Source: CAWKGV01 sp963849305
GTDB taxonomy: Bacteria > Pseudomonadota > Alphaproteobacteria > Acetobacterales > Acetobacteraceae
Direction: 5' to 3'
DNA length: 64,000 nt
NCBI GenBank assembly: GCA_963849305.1
Contig: CAWKGV010000003.1
Span: 620,001-684,000 of the forward strand
The position numbers were made by a program, and so were the translations under genes. Numbering within the stretch: the stretch's first letter is position 1; each line of letters opens with the position of its first letter. The notes under the pieces are model-generated. The model ran no database searches, was not told the DNA's origin, and saw only the letters and a program-made list of their open reading frames with translations. This document shows positions 51,435 through 59,696 of the stretch, one piece after another.

Positions 51435-51588
51435 GCGATTTTCTCCCTGTGCTGCGGGCGTGCCCCTTCGGAGCCACAGATACCCACATACAGTTTAGCC
51501 TTAAACGCAATCGCTTCACAACCCACCCAGGGGAGCGTGGACGGGGCGTTCACTGGACCACGCGAAATTTTGTGCGCCGGCGCGGTCC

Positions 51589-51957
51589 CTAGAAGCAGCG
51601 CACCTCGGATTCCGCCTGCGCCGAACGCAGCGAACGCACCAGGCCGTTCGCGCCCGCGACCCTGAACTCGTTTGACAGATAGCCGCCAGCCTGCTGCATC
51701 CGCAGCACCGTCTCTGCATCCTGATAATCTTTGTAGGGCAGGATCGAGGCGATCACGTCGATCGAGCAGGAGCAGCGCCGCAATGCCTCCTGCGTGCCGC
51801 CGTTGACTTTCATGCAGGCGAACACATAGTCGGCCCGCGTTGCCGTGGGGTAATCGTTCTCCACTCCCGGCGGGCAGACCGGCGGCCCTGCCGTTGGCCC
51901 GGCGGCGAGCGCGGTGAGGGGCACCAGCAGCAGCGTCGTGAGCAGCAGACACCTCAT
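51589..51957 (-). CDS. Small cysteine-rich secreted protein beside pqqA
   Basis: 122 residues. Signal peptide (LLLTTLLLVPLTALA), then about 104 residues with six cysteines (CPPG, FACMKVNGG, RRCSCSID, C-terminal RCF) and a helical DYQDAETVLRMQQAGGYLSNEF. I recognise no named domain. Similar small exported proteins occur near methylotrophy and PQQ genes (general impression, not a search result). GCGGAGGTATTTG precedes the start. Same strand as pqqA, so possibly read through. A periplasmic disulfide-rich factor for the dehydrogenase is a reasonable guess but no more. Confidence 0.6.
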   Translation of the reverse strand: MRCLLLTTLLLVPLTALAAGPTAGPPVCPPGVENDYPTATRADYVFACMKVNGGTQEALRRCSCSIDVIASILPYKDYQDAETVLRMQQAGGYLSNEFRVAGANGLVRSLRSAQAESEVRCF

Positions 51958-52075
51958 CCAAATACCTCCGCGGTAGGAGGCAAGCCTAGCCGAACCGGGG
52001 CACGAAGCAATTGCGGTGCCTTCAACCTAGTGATATGGTTCGCTAACGGATTGTTGAGGAATCGAGACAACGGTC

Positions 52076-52447
52076 ATGCGGACCCTTGGGACGGCGCTCG
52101 CGGCGATGGTCTTGGTGCTGGGCATCTCCCAGTCCCCAGCGGCTGTCCGCAAGTTCGTTGCCTTCAACGAGACCGCGAGCACGGTATTCACCGGCCTCTA
52201 TCTGGCACCCGCCGGCACCACGGACTGGGGGCCGAACCAGGTGCTGAGCGAGCCCGACAAGACGCTCGACGCGTCGGAGCGGCTCACCTTGACCGGGGTG
52301 TCCCCTGGCAGGTTCGACGTCAAGCTGGTGGACGGCGCGGGCGATGCCTGCATCTTGCGTGGCGTGGACCTTCGACGCGAGACCAGCTTCGAAATCCGCG
52401 ATGCCGATTTAGCGGCTTGTCAAATCACGTCGGCCCACGGACACTGA
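52076..52447 (+). CDS. Small secreted protein of unknown function
   Basis: 123 residues with a signal peptide (MVLVLGISQSPAAVR), then a compact beta-rich domain (FVAFNETASTVFTGLYLAPAGTTDWGPNQVL, RLTLTGVSPGRFDVKLVDGAGDACILRGVDL). The mature part has two cysteines. It resembles small exported beta-sandwich proteins of unknown function found in alphaproteobacteria. It is transcribed divergently from the cysteine-rich gene and is followed by the hybrid kinase after 51 bases. Confidence 0.55.
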   Translation: MRTLGTALAAMVLVLGISQSPAAVRKFVAFNETASTVFTGLYLAPAGTTDWGPNQVLSEPDKTLDASERLTLTGVSPGRFDVKLVDGAGDACILRGVDLRRETSFEIRDADLAACQITSAHGH

Positions 52448-52498
52448 CATTGCTCAACGCGCGACAGGGGAGCTTCGGCCGGTCCCGATGATGAGCAA

Positions 52499-54703
52499 GT
52501 GAACCGCCTGTTTTCCTGGCACGCCGGTGGTCTGGCGGTCGTTGCCGTTCTGTGCCTGGTCGCCGCGCTCGGTCTGATGACCTGGCACCAGTTCGTCGCC
52601 TTAGGGCAGGCGCGCTCCTGGGTTCAGCATTCGCACGCCGTGCAGGGCACACTGAAGGACCTGGATATCGCATTGCGCGATGCGGAATCCGGCGAGCGCG
52701 GTTTTCTGCTGACCGGGGAGGACCAATACCTTCGGCCCTATCAGAAGGCAGTTAATCAGATCACGGTATCGGAGGCGGATCTCGCCCGTCTGACGGCCGA
52801 TAATCCGGTCCAGCAGGACCGGCTGCGCGCCCTCGCGCCACTGACGCAACGCAAGCTGGAAGAACTCGCGCAGACTATCGAAGTGCGGCGTACGGTTGGC
52901 ACCGAGGCGGCACTCCGGGTCGTTCGCACCGGTTTCGGGCGCCAGTTGATGGCCCAGATCGATGCCGCGCTCACAACGCTGATGGCGAGCGAGCACGAGT
53001 TGCTGGAGAGCCGATTGGCGGCGGCTGATCGCTCGGAGGCTTGGACTCAACGGCTGGCGCTTGGGGGCGCGACTTTGGCGCTCCTGCTCCTACTCCTGGC
53101 CGCGCGGCTGCTGTCCGTGTCGCGGATGCGGCTCGCCGCCGCCGAGCTGGAGCAACGCGGCCTGGCTTCGGATCTGCGCACCACGCTCGACAGCATCAGC
53201 CAGGGCATCGGAGTGTTCGACGCGGGGCAGCGCCTGGTGCGCTGGAACGACGCCCTGCCGGTCCTGCTCGGCTTGCCGACCGCCTTCGTGCGGGCAGGGA
53301 CGCCCTATGCCGCCATGGCGGAGCACTTGACCGAGGCCACCAAGGGCGGGGTGCCGTTCCTGGAGAGCGCGGACGAGGTCCGCCACGGGCGCCCCGGGCG
53401 CGCGCCAAACGAGCCGGTGGTTTACACCCGCACCCGCGACGGCGATGGGCGCAGCTTCGAGCTGCGTCGCACCTCCATGCTGGATGGCGGGTTCGTATTG
53501 TCGGTCGCCGACATCACCGAGCTGGCGCGCGCCGAGGCGGCGATGCGCGAGGCGCAGCGGATGCACGCCCTGGGGCAGTTGACCGGCGGCATCGCGCACG
53601 ATTTCAATAACTTGCTCGCAGTGGTGATGGGAAACCTGGAACTGGCGATCAAGCATCTGGGCTCCAACCATCCGGTTCTGCCGCGATTGGAGCGCGCCAT
53701 GTGGGGCGCCCGGCGAGGCGCCTCGCTGACCCAACAACTTCTCGCTTTCGCGCGCAAGCAGACGCTGGCTCCCCGGCCGATCGACCTCTCCGCCGCGTTG
53801 CCTGAGATGGCGAGACTGCTGCAGCGCACGCTTGGCGAGCAGATCGAGGTGCGAGTGGTGGACGCGGCCGGGCTGTGGGTCGCCATGGCGGATGCCGCGC
53901 TGTTCGAGAGCGCGGTGCTGAACCTGGCGTTGAACGCCCGAGACGCCATGCCCGATGGCGGGCGCCTGACGATCGAGGTTGCCAACAAGGTGCTCGATGA
54001 CGCCTATGCGCGCGCGCAGACCGAGGTGACGCCGGGCGATTATGTCATGATCGCCGTCTCCGATACCGGCACCGGCATGACGGCGGAGGTGCTGGCCCGG
54101 GTCTTCGAGCCGTTCTTCACCACCAAGGAGGTCGGCAAGGGGACCGGGCTGGGCTTGTCGATGGTGTTCGGTTTCGCCAAGCAGTCGGGCGGCCATCTCA
54201 AGATTTACTCCGAGCCGGGCGAGGGAACGACGGTGCGGCTATATCTGCCGCGCGCCGTGGGCCACGCCCTGGCGCCGCCGCATCGGGCAGCCCTCCCGAT
54301 TGCCTTGCCTCGCGGCGATGCGACCGTGCTGGTGGTAGAGGATGCGCCTGCCGTGCGTGAGGTGACGGCCGTCATTTTGCGCGACCTTGGCTATCGCGTG
54401 CTGGAAGCGGCGGACGGGGCCGAGGCGTTGCGCGTCTTCGGCCAGAACGACGCGGCGGTGGACCTGGCGCTGATCGATGTCGTTCTGCCGGGCGGCATGA
54501 AGGGAAACGAGTTGGCGAGCAGGCTCGCGGAGGTTCGTCCCGAATTGCGGGTGCTGTTCATGTCCGGCTACACCGAGAACGCGATTGTTCACCATGGCCG
54601 GCTTGAGGATGGCGTCAACCTAATCGCCAAGCCGTTCGAGCGCGAGCAACTGGCGTGCAAGGTGGCCGAGGTGCTGGGAAGCTCACGGGCGATGAGCGGC
54701 TGA
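52499..54703 (+). CDS. Hybrid sensor histidine kinase (CHASE3, PAS, HisKA, HATPase, REC)
   Basis: 734 residues. Membrane helix about 10-30, CHASE3 sensor domain about 40-180, second helix about 187-203, PAS-like domain 220-340, HisKA with His367 (GGIAHDFNN), HATPase (NARDAMPDGG, DTGTGM, GTGLGLS) and a C-terminal receiver with acidic pocket Glu614/Asp615, phospho-acceptor Asp660 and Lys711. No DNA-binding output domain follows, so a separate phosphorelay partner or regulator is needed. GTG start at 52499. Placed inside the pqq/xox locus, it may control methanol or PQQ genes (inference). Confidence 0.88.
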   Translation: MNRLFSWHAGGLAVVAVLCLVAALGLMTWHQFVALGQARSWVQHSHAVQGTLKDLDIALRDAESGERGFLLTGEDQYLRPYQKAVNQITVSEADLARLTADNPVQQDRLRALAPLTQRKLEELAQTIEVRRTVGTEAALRVVRTGFGRQLMAQIDAALTTLMASEHELLESRLAAADRSEAWTQRLALGGATLALLLLLLAARLLSVSRMRLAAAELEQRGLASDLRTTLDSISQGIGVFDAGQRLVRWNDALPVLLGLPTAFVRAGTPYAAMAEHLTEATKGGVPFLESADEVRHGRPGRAPNEPVVYTRTRDGDGRSFELRRTSMLDGGFVLSVADITELARAEAAMREAQRMHALGQLTGGIAHDFNNLLAVVMGNLELAIKHLGSNHPVLPRLERAMWGARRGASLTQQLLAFARKQTLAPRPIDLSAALPEMARLLQRTLGEQIEVRVVDAAGLWVAMADAALFESAVLNLALNARDAMPDGGRLTIEVANKVLDDAYARAQTEVTPGDYVMIAVSDTGTGMTAEVLARVFEPFFTTKEVGKGTGLGLSMVFGFAKQSGGHLKIYSEPGEGTTVRLYLPRAVGHALAPPHRAALPIALPRGDATVLVVEDAPAVREVTAVILRDLGYRVLEAADGAEALRVFGQNDAAVDLALIDVVLPGGMKGNELASRLAEVRPELRVLFMSGYTENAIVHHGRLEDGVNLIAKPFEREQLACKVAEVLGSSRAMSG

Positions 54704-54740
54704 GCAGAAGCGGCTCCCCGTCAGGCTGGGTGCCGCGCGA

Positions 54741-54815
54741 GGCCCTCACCCCTCCCTCTCCCGGAGAGAGAGCAGAAAGAGCCCTATCCCTCTGGGAGAG
54801 GGTTGGGTAAGGGTC
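54741..54815. repeat. REP-like palindromes between convergent genes
   Basis: CTCTCCCGGAGAGAG and CCCTCTGGGAGAGGG form two hairpins framed by CCCTCACCC and GGGTAAGGG. The block lies between convergent genes (hybrid kinase ending 54703 and pqqB ending 54818). It is part of the CCCTCxCCC family of dispersed palindromes in this window and may end both transcripts. Confidence 0.5.
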
Positions 54816-54817
54816 GC

Positions 54818-55720
54818 TCAGACCCGCAGCTCCATGCCATCATAGGCGATCTCGAATCCCGCCTGCTCGGCCTGACGGCGTTCCGGCGAGCCGTCCAGCA
54901 GCACCGGGTTGGTGTTGTTGACGTGCAGGAACACGCGACGCGCGCGCAACTCGGCAAGGCGCGCGAGCGAGCCGTCAGACCCGTCCATCGACGCGTGGCC
55001 CATGCGCCGGCCAGTCTTGGTTCCGACGCCGGCGCGGATCATCTCGTCGTCGGTGAACAACGTGCCGTCGAACAGGAGAAGATCGGCGGAGCGAAGCTTT
55101 TCCAGCACCGCCGGGGTGATCTCGGCGCAAGCGGGCGCGAACACCGCGATCCGGCAGCCGGCCTCGACCCGCGCCGCATAGGCCGGGCCCGGTTCCGCCT
55201 GGGCGCTGGCGCGCTGCTCCAGATAGAGCGGCACCTTGCCGGGCATTTCGAGCAGCGTCAGCAAGAGGCCCGGCGCCACCTCCGCCGGCTCGCCCGCCGC
55301 CAGCTCGACCCGTTGCACCAGGTCGGGATCGAGCACGTCGAATACCGGGTTGTCGCGCAGGATGCCGAGGATCGGTGCCGGCGCGAACAGTTGGAACCGA
55401 TGTCGCTCGCGCAGCACCAGCAGACCGGCGATGCCATCAACATCGGCGCTGACCAGGGCGACCGCGCGGATCGGGCTGTCGCGGGTGCCGGGCGCCGGGC
55501 GCAGGGCAGGCGTGGCCAGCAGTTGCTGGCGCAGGTCGGGCGACGCGCCGACGATTAGCCAGTTTCGCTGGTCGGCCGAGAACGCGACGCTTGCCTGGCC
55601 GCGCGCGCGCGCGCGGCTGTCGCCCGCCCGCGCCAGTTCGCACAGCCGACAGCCGCAATTCCATTGCGGGAAGCCCCCACCGGCCGCGGCACCGAGCACG
55701 AGCGTTGTTAGGCTGTTCAT
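54818..55720 (-). CDS. pqqB: PQQ synthesis protein PqqB
   Basis: 300 residues of the metallo-beta-lactamase-fold PqqB family: LVLGAAAGGGFPQWNCGCRLCELARAG (Cys-rich metal start), RNWLIVGASPDLRQQLL, DVDGIAGLLVLRERHRFQLFA, SADLLLFDGTLFTDDEMI and GHASMDGSDGSLA. PqqB is an iron-dependent hydroxylase of the cross-linked intermediate. It lies 3.4 kb away from pqqACDE and its start overlaps the stop of a NUP-family gene by four bases. Confidence 0.93.
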   Translation of the reverse strand: MNSLTTLVLGAAAGGGFPQWNCGCRLCELARAGDSRARARGQASVAFSADQRNWLIVGASPDLRQQLLATPALRPAPGTRDSPIRAVALVSADVDGIAGLLVLRERHRFQLFAPAPILGILRDNPVFDVLDPDLVQRVELAAGEPAEVAPGLLLTLLEMPGKVPLYLEQRASAQAEPGPAYAARVEAGCRIAVFAPACAEITPAVLEKLRSADLLLFDGTLFTDDEMIRAGVGTKTGRRMGHASMDGSDGSLARLAELRARRVFLHVNNTNPVLLDGSPERRQAEQAGFEIAYDGMELRV

Positions 55721-56784
55721 GGCGCGGAGGGGATTGCATCCCGACAGGACGAGTCCCAGCAGTCGGCCAGCTCGCGCACCACTTGGCTCCCCACGGTATA
55801 AGCGGCGTTGAGTGACTTGACGTACCCGGACAGCCCACCATTGTTGTCGCTGGCAAGCAACTGTGCGGCGGTTTCGCCGGGTGGGGGCGCGGTGTAGTCG
55901 GATGCCGTTCGCAGGTCGAGCGCGCGGCTGATATCGGCGCGCCCAGCGCGAGACAGAAAAGTGAGAGCCTGGAGAAAGCCCGAGTCCTCCTCGGCCGACA
56001 TCACGAAAGTCGCTTGGCCGTTCGTCCAGTAGGATTCCCATTGCTCGGCCCATTGGTTCAGCCGTGCGCCGACCCAGAAGGTCGATGAGGCCAGCATATC
56101 GCCTCGCAGCACGAACGGCGGCTTTTGCGCGTTGGGGTAATTGGTGTACGGCGCACGCACTTGCTCGAGCGTCGCGTCGTCAGGCAGGCTGATGTTGGCG
56201 GTCTGCTGGTAGGCCCATCTCACCAGCCCAGGGTTGAGATGATAGACTTGGTGACCGTTGATCGAAACGTCTGGCGGCTTGGGCGGTTGGTACGGCGACG
56301 AACGGCCGAGCGGCACGTACCCGGTGGTCCAGCCGGGCGGGATTTCCCGCTCATCGATCTCGTAGGCGAGGTCGCCATCCACCACCCACTGCGCCCAGGA
56401 CGCGGAACCCACCGAAGCCTGGGTCGGGTCAACCCCGGCGATGCCGGCCAGTACCCAATACGCATGGGTCAGGTCGAAGCGCGGGTCCATGCCGAGCGCC
56501 ATGATCGAGGCGGCCGCATGGGCCGTGCCCTCTCCGGTCACGATGCCGAGCACGTGTCGCTCGGGATCGTAACGTAAGTGACGATAGCCCTGGGGGAACG
56601 CGAACTCCACGGGTAGGGGAAATTGTTCCACCCAACTCTGGAACTCGCCGGGCTGATCCCCCGTGTCTGCGCCGATCTCGAATGTCGTGACCACGACCAC
56701 CCGCACCTCGATCAGCGGGTCGGCCCGCGCACTGTGCGCGGCGAGCAGAAACGCGAATGAGGATGCAATCAGGAACAGTCTCAT
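55717..56784 (-). CDS. NUP-family (purine nucleoside permease-like) periplasmic protein
   Basis: 355 residues. Signal peptide (LFLIASSFAFLLAAHSARA), then the nucleoside-phosphorylase-like domain with LGIVTGEGTAHAAASIMALGMDPRFDLTHAYWVLAGIAGVDPTQASVGS and WAYQQTANISLP, MSAEEDSGFLQAL. The family is named for a Candida nucleoside permease, but bacterial members look like secreted nucleoside-hydrolase-type proteins. The start chosen has the signal peptide and no good upstream alternative. Stop overlaps pqqB start. A role in PQQ or methanol metabolism is not known. Confidence 0.85.
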   Translation of the reverse strand: MRLFLIASSFAFLLAAHSARADPLIEVRVVVVTTFEIGADTGDQPGEFQSWVEQFPLPVEFAFPQGYRHLRYDPERHVLGIVTGEGTAHAAASIMALGMDPRFDLTHAYWVLAGIAGVDPTQASVGSASWAQWVVDGDLAYEIDEREIPPGWTTGYVPLGRSSPYQPPKPPDVSINGHQVYHLNPGLVRWAYQQTANISLPDDATLEQVRAPYTNYPNAQKPPFVLRGDMLASSTFWVGARLNQWAEQWESYWTNGQATFVMSAEEDSGFLQALTFLSRAGRADISRALDLRTASDYTAPPPGETAAQLLASDNNGGLSGYVKSLNAAYTVGSQVVRELADCWDSSCRDAIPSAP

Positions 56785-56919
56785 GCGGCTCGCCCCACGT
56801 GCTGATGCGATCGTCCAAGACGAGCATGGATTAGCAATCGTCCATTGGCAATTCTGGGTTGGAGAGCGCCTGCGCTTGGGCTCTTGCCTTATCTCGCGTC
56901 GTAGGATCACTGTCCGGCT

Positions 56920-57963
56920 ATGTCCAAGAAGCTAGATGACGCGGTGCCGCGAGAGCCTTCGAGAAACACATTACCCCGACGGACCCTGCTCGGCGCCGCT
57001 TCGGTCCTGTTCGCCGGGCATCGCGCCTCGGCTGGCGCAATGCCCGTGGTGCGGCTCGGCGTGCTGAATTTCGGCACCGTGCAATGGGTGGCCGACGTGA
57101 TTCGCCGTCATGCGCTGGACCGGGCGCACGGGCTGGAGATGCGCCAGCTCGTGCTGGCCAACAACGACGCCGGGCGGATCGCCCTGATGTCGGGCGCGGC
57201 CGACGTGGTGGTGACCGACTGGCTGTTCGCGGCCAGCGCGCGGGCGCGTGGCACCCCGCTCTGCTTCGCGCCGTTCTCCAGCGCGACCGGCGGCATCATG
57301 GTCAATCCGTCCGCCCCCGGCGGTGTGTCGGTTGGCTCGCTCAAGGATCTTGCCGGGCGCAGGCTCGGCGTGGCCGGCGGGCCGCTCGACAAGTCCTGGC
57401 TCATCGTGCGGGCGGCCGCGAAGGCCCGCGATGGGATCGACCTTGCCGCGAAGGCTGCTCTCGCTTACGCCGCCCCGCCGCTGCTCAACGCGAAGTTGTT
57501 GCGGGGCAATCTGGACGCGGTGCTCACCTTCTGGAACTTCGCCGCCCGGCTGCGCGCGCAGGGTTGCCGGGAGGTGGTCTCGGTGGCCGATTGCGCCGCC
57601 ACGCTCGGGCTGCCGCGACAGCTCAACCTAGTCGGGTTTGCCTTCCACGAGGACTGGGCGCGGCGGAACCGGCCGGCGATCGACGGCTTCCTCGCCGCCG
57701 CCGCCGAGGCGCAGGCGCTGCTGGCCGGTTCCGAGGCGGAATGGCATGCCGTGCGTCCGCTGATGGACGCCCCCGACGAGGCGCTGTTCCAGGGATTGCG
57801 CACCGGGTTCATCGCCGGCATCGCGCATCCCGATCCCGCCGCCGAGGAGCGCGCCGCCGCCGCCCTGTTGTCCGTGCTGCTGCGCGTTGGGGGCGCCAAG
57901 GCGGCCGATGGGCTGTCCTCGCTGCCAGCCGGACTGTTCTGGCGGGCGGATGTCCGCAGCTAG
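56920..57963 (+). CDS. NitT/TauT-type ABC transporter substrate-binding protein
   Basis: 347 residues with a Tat-like N-terminus (LPRRTLLGAA) and a NMT1/THI5-like binding fold (VRLGVLNFGTVQWVADVI; GAADVVVTDWLFAAS; AAKARDGIDL). Such proteins bind sulfonates, nitrate, thiamine precursors and similar. It diverges from the NUP-pqqB operon by 135 bases. The stop overlaps the start of the permease gene. Ligand unknown. Confidence 0.85.
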   Translation: MSKKLDDAVPREPSRNTLPRRTLLGAASVLFAGHRASAGAMPVVRLGVLNFGTVQWVADVIRRHALDRAHGLEMRQLVLANNDAGRIALMSGAADVVVTDWLFAASARARGTPLCFAPFSSATGGIMVNPSAPGGVSVGSLKDLAGRRLGVAGGPLDKSWLIVRAAAKARDGIDLAAKAALAYAAPPLLNAKLLRGNLDAVLTFWNFAARLRAQGCREVVSVADCAATLGLPRQLNLVGFAFHEDWARRNRPAIDGFLAAAAEAQALLAGSEAEWHAVRPLMDAPDEALFQGLRTGFIAGIAHPDPAAEERAAAALLSVLLRVGGAKAADGLSSLPAGLFWRADVRS

Positions 57964-58729
57964 CCTCGCCGCGCCGTGGCGGGCGGCCGGCGGCGAGCGC
58001 GTGCTCTCACTGCTCGCGCTGGTCCTGTTGTGGGCTGTCGCGGCGCGCATCGCCGCCGACCCGCAGATGTTGCCGACGCCCGGCGCGGTACTGCAATTCG
58101 CCTGGCAGCAGATCCTGAGCGGCGACATGCCGCGCGCCTTCGCCGCCACCTTGCTGCGCGTCGTTGCCGCTTTCGCTCTGTCCATGGTCATCGGCAGCGC
58201 GCTCGGCTACCTGTGCGGCCGGTCGGCCCGACTCGACGCTGTGCTCGATCCGTGGCTGATCGTATTCCTGAACCTGCCGCTGCTGGTGGTCGTGCTGCTG
58301 GTGTTCGTCTGGGTGGGGCTCAACGAACTAGCGGCGGTGCTGGCGGTGACAATCGCCAAGGCCCCGACTGTCATGGTCGCGGTGCGCGAGGGCGCGCGAG
58401 CCCTCGATCCGGGGTTGGAGGAGGTGGCCGCCGTCTATCGCGTGCCGCCGCTGCGCCACTTGCGCCGCGTCGTGTTGCCGCAGTTGGCACCCTATCTGGT
58501 TGGGGCCGGGCGCGCCGGGTTGTCGGTGACGTGGAAGATCGTGCTGGTGGTGGAGTTGCTGGGGCGGCCGAACGGCGTGGGGTTCGAGCTGAACCTCTTT
58601 TTCCAGTCGTTCGACGTGGCCGGCATCCTGGCCTATGGCGTGTGCTTCGGCGCGGTGATGCTGCTGATCGAGGTCGCCCTGCTGCAACCTTGGGAGCGGC
58701 GCGCGAATGCCTGGCGCCGGCCGGCTTGA
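57950..58729 (+). CDS. NitT/TauT-type ABC transporter permease
   Basis: 259 residues, six transmembrane helices and the EAA loop (EEVAAVYRVPPLRHLRRVVLPQLAPYLVGAGRAGL). SsuC/TauC-like. The start at 57950 overlaps the binding-protein gene by 14 bases; an in-frame longer start would overlap it further. Confidence 0.88.
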   Translation: MSAASLAAPWRAAGGERVLSLLALVLLWAVAARIAADPQMLPTPGAVLQFAWQQILSGDMPRAFAATLLRVVAAFALSMVIGSALGYLCGRSARLDAVLDPWLIVFLNLPLLVVVLLVFVWVGLNELAAVLAVTIAKAPTVMVAVREGARALDPGLEEVAAVYRVPPLRHLRRVVLPQLAPYLVGAGRAGLSVTWKIVLVVELLGRPNGVGFELNLFFQSFDVAGILAYGVCFGAVMLLIEVALLQPWERRANAWRRPA

Positions 58730-59504
58730 GGTTGCGATCGCGGCCAAGTCCTGGGGCCGCAAGGCGGGGAGGGGGCGTGTCGCTCAGCGCCCGGTGCTGC
58801 GCGAGGTGGCGTTCGCCGCCGAACCGGGCGAGTGCCTGGCTTTGCTCGGACCATCGGGGACCGGCAAGACGACGACGTTCCGGATCGTGCTCGGCCTCGA
58901 CACCGATTTCACCGGCTCGGTGCACCGGCCGGAAGGCCGGATCGGGACGATGTTCCAGGACCCGCGCCTGCTGACCTGGCTGACCATCGAGGCCAATCTG
59001 CGGCTGGTGGCCGGTGACAAGTTACCCACCGCGACCGTGGCCCGCGTGCTGGAGGAGGTGGGATTGCCGGGCGCGGCCAAGCGCTTCCCAGGCGAACTGT
59101 CGCTCGGGATGGCGCGCCGGGCGGCGCTGGCGCGGGCGCTGGTGGTCGAGCCCTCGTTGCTGGTCTTGGATGAGCCCTTCGCCTCGCTGGACCCGCGCCT
59201 ATCGGCCTCCCTGGCCGCGGTCGTGGCGCGCGCGGTACGCCGGCTGCGCGCGGCGACCCTGCTGGCGACCCACAGCATCGACCATGCGCTGGCCACCGCC
59301 GACCGGATACTGGTCCTGTCCGGCCAGCCCGCGACCTTGGCCGCCGATTTGCCGGTGCCGGACCCGAGCGACCTGGCCGGGCGGAATGCGCTGCGCCGGG
59401 AGCTGACGGCGCGGTTTCCGTTCCTCGACGCCGAGCCGGATTCTGGCCCCGAGCGCGACGACGATACGATCCGCCGCGGTGCCGCGCGATACCATGACGA
59501 GTGA
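58707..59504 (+). CDS. NitT/TauT-type ABC transporter ATP-binding protein
   Basis: 265 residues. Walker A GPSGTGKT (48-55), Q-loop FQDPRL, signature LSLGMARR (131-138) and Walker B LLVLDE (151-156), with H-loop ATHSIDHA. The signature differs from the usual LSGGM. The start lies 23 bases inside the permease gene, so the three genes are coupled. The cargo is unknown. Confidence 0.88.
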   Translation: MPGAGRLEVAIAAKSWGRKAGRGRVAQRPVLREVAFAAEPGECLALLGPSGTGKTTTFRIVLGLDTDFTGSVHRPEGRIGTMFQDPRLLTWLTIEANLRLVAGDKLPTATVARVLEEVGLPGAAKRFPGELSLGMARRAALARALVVEPSLLVLDEPFASLDPRLSASLAAVVARAVRRLRAATLLATHSIDHALATADRILVLSGQPATLAADLPVPDPSDLAGRNALRRELTARFPFLDAEPDSGPERDDDTIRRGAARYHDE

Positions 59505-59696
59505 CGGAGCGCGCAGGGCGCGTCGGGGCGATGGAGGGAGCGACTGTCTTGAAGGTCAAGGGTCGAAATGAGCGTCGAAGGGTCGTCCGCGTCGCCCGGG
59601 GGTTCAAGGCTGGCGCTGTCGCGCCCCCGCCTTCGGCGGCTTGCGGCCTTGAGCCGCCGGACGCCGCGGACGCAGGTGCGGGGATGCTGTCGACGG

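Noticed and set aside
54818..55720. Ordinary metallo-beta-lactamase
   Set aside because: The full-length match is to PqqB, with the GGGFPQWNCGC start; the canonical H-x-H-x-D-H is absent as is normal for PqqB.
45262..59504. Lanthanophore or lanthanide uptake (lut) genes, lanmodulin
   Set aside because: No TonB receptor or EF-hand lanmodulin-type protein is present; the ABC transporter is NitT/TauT-type and cannot be assigned to lanthanides.
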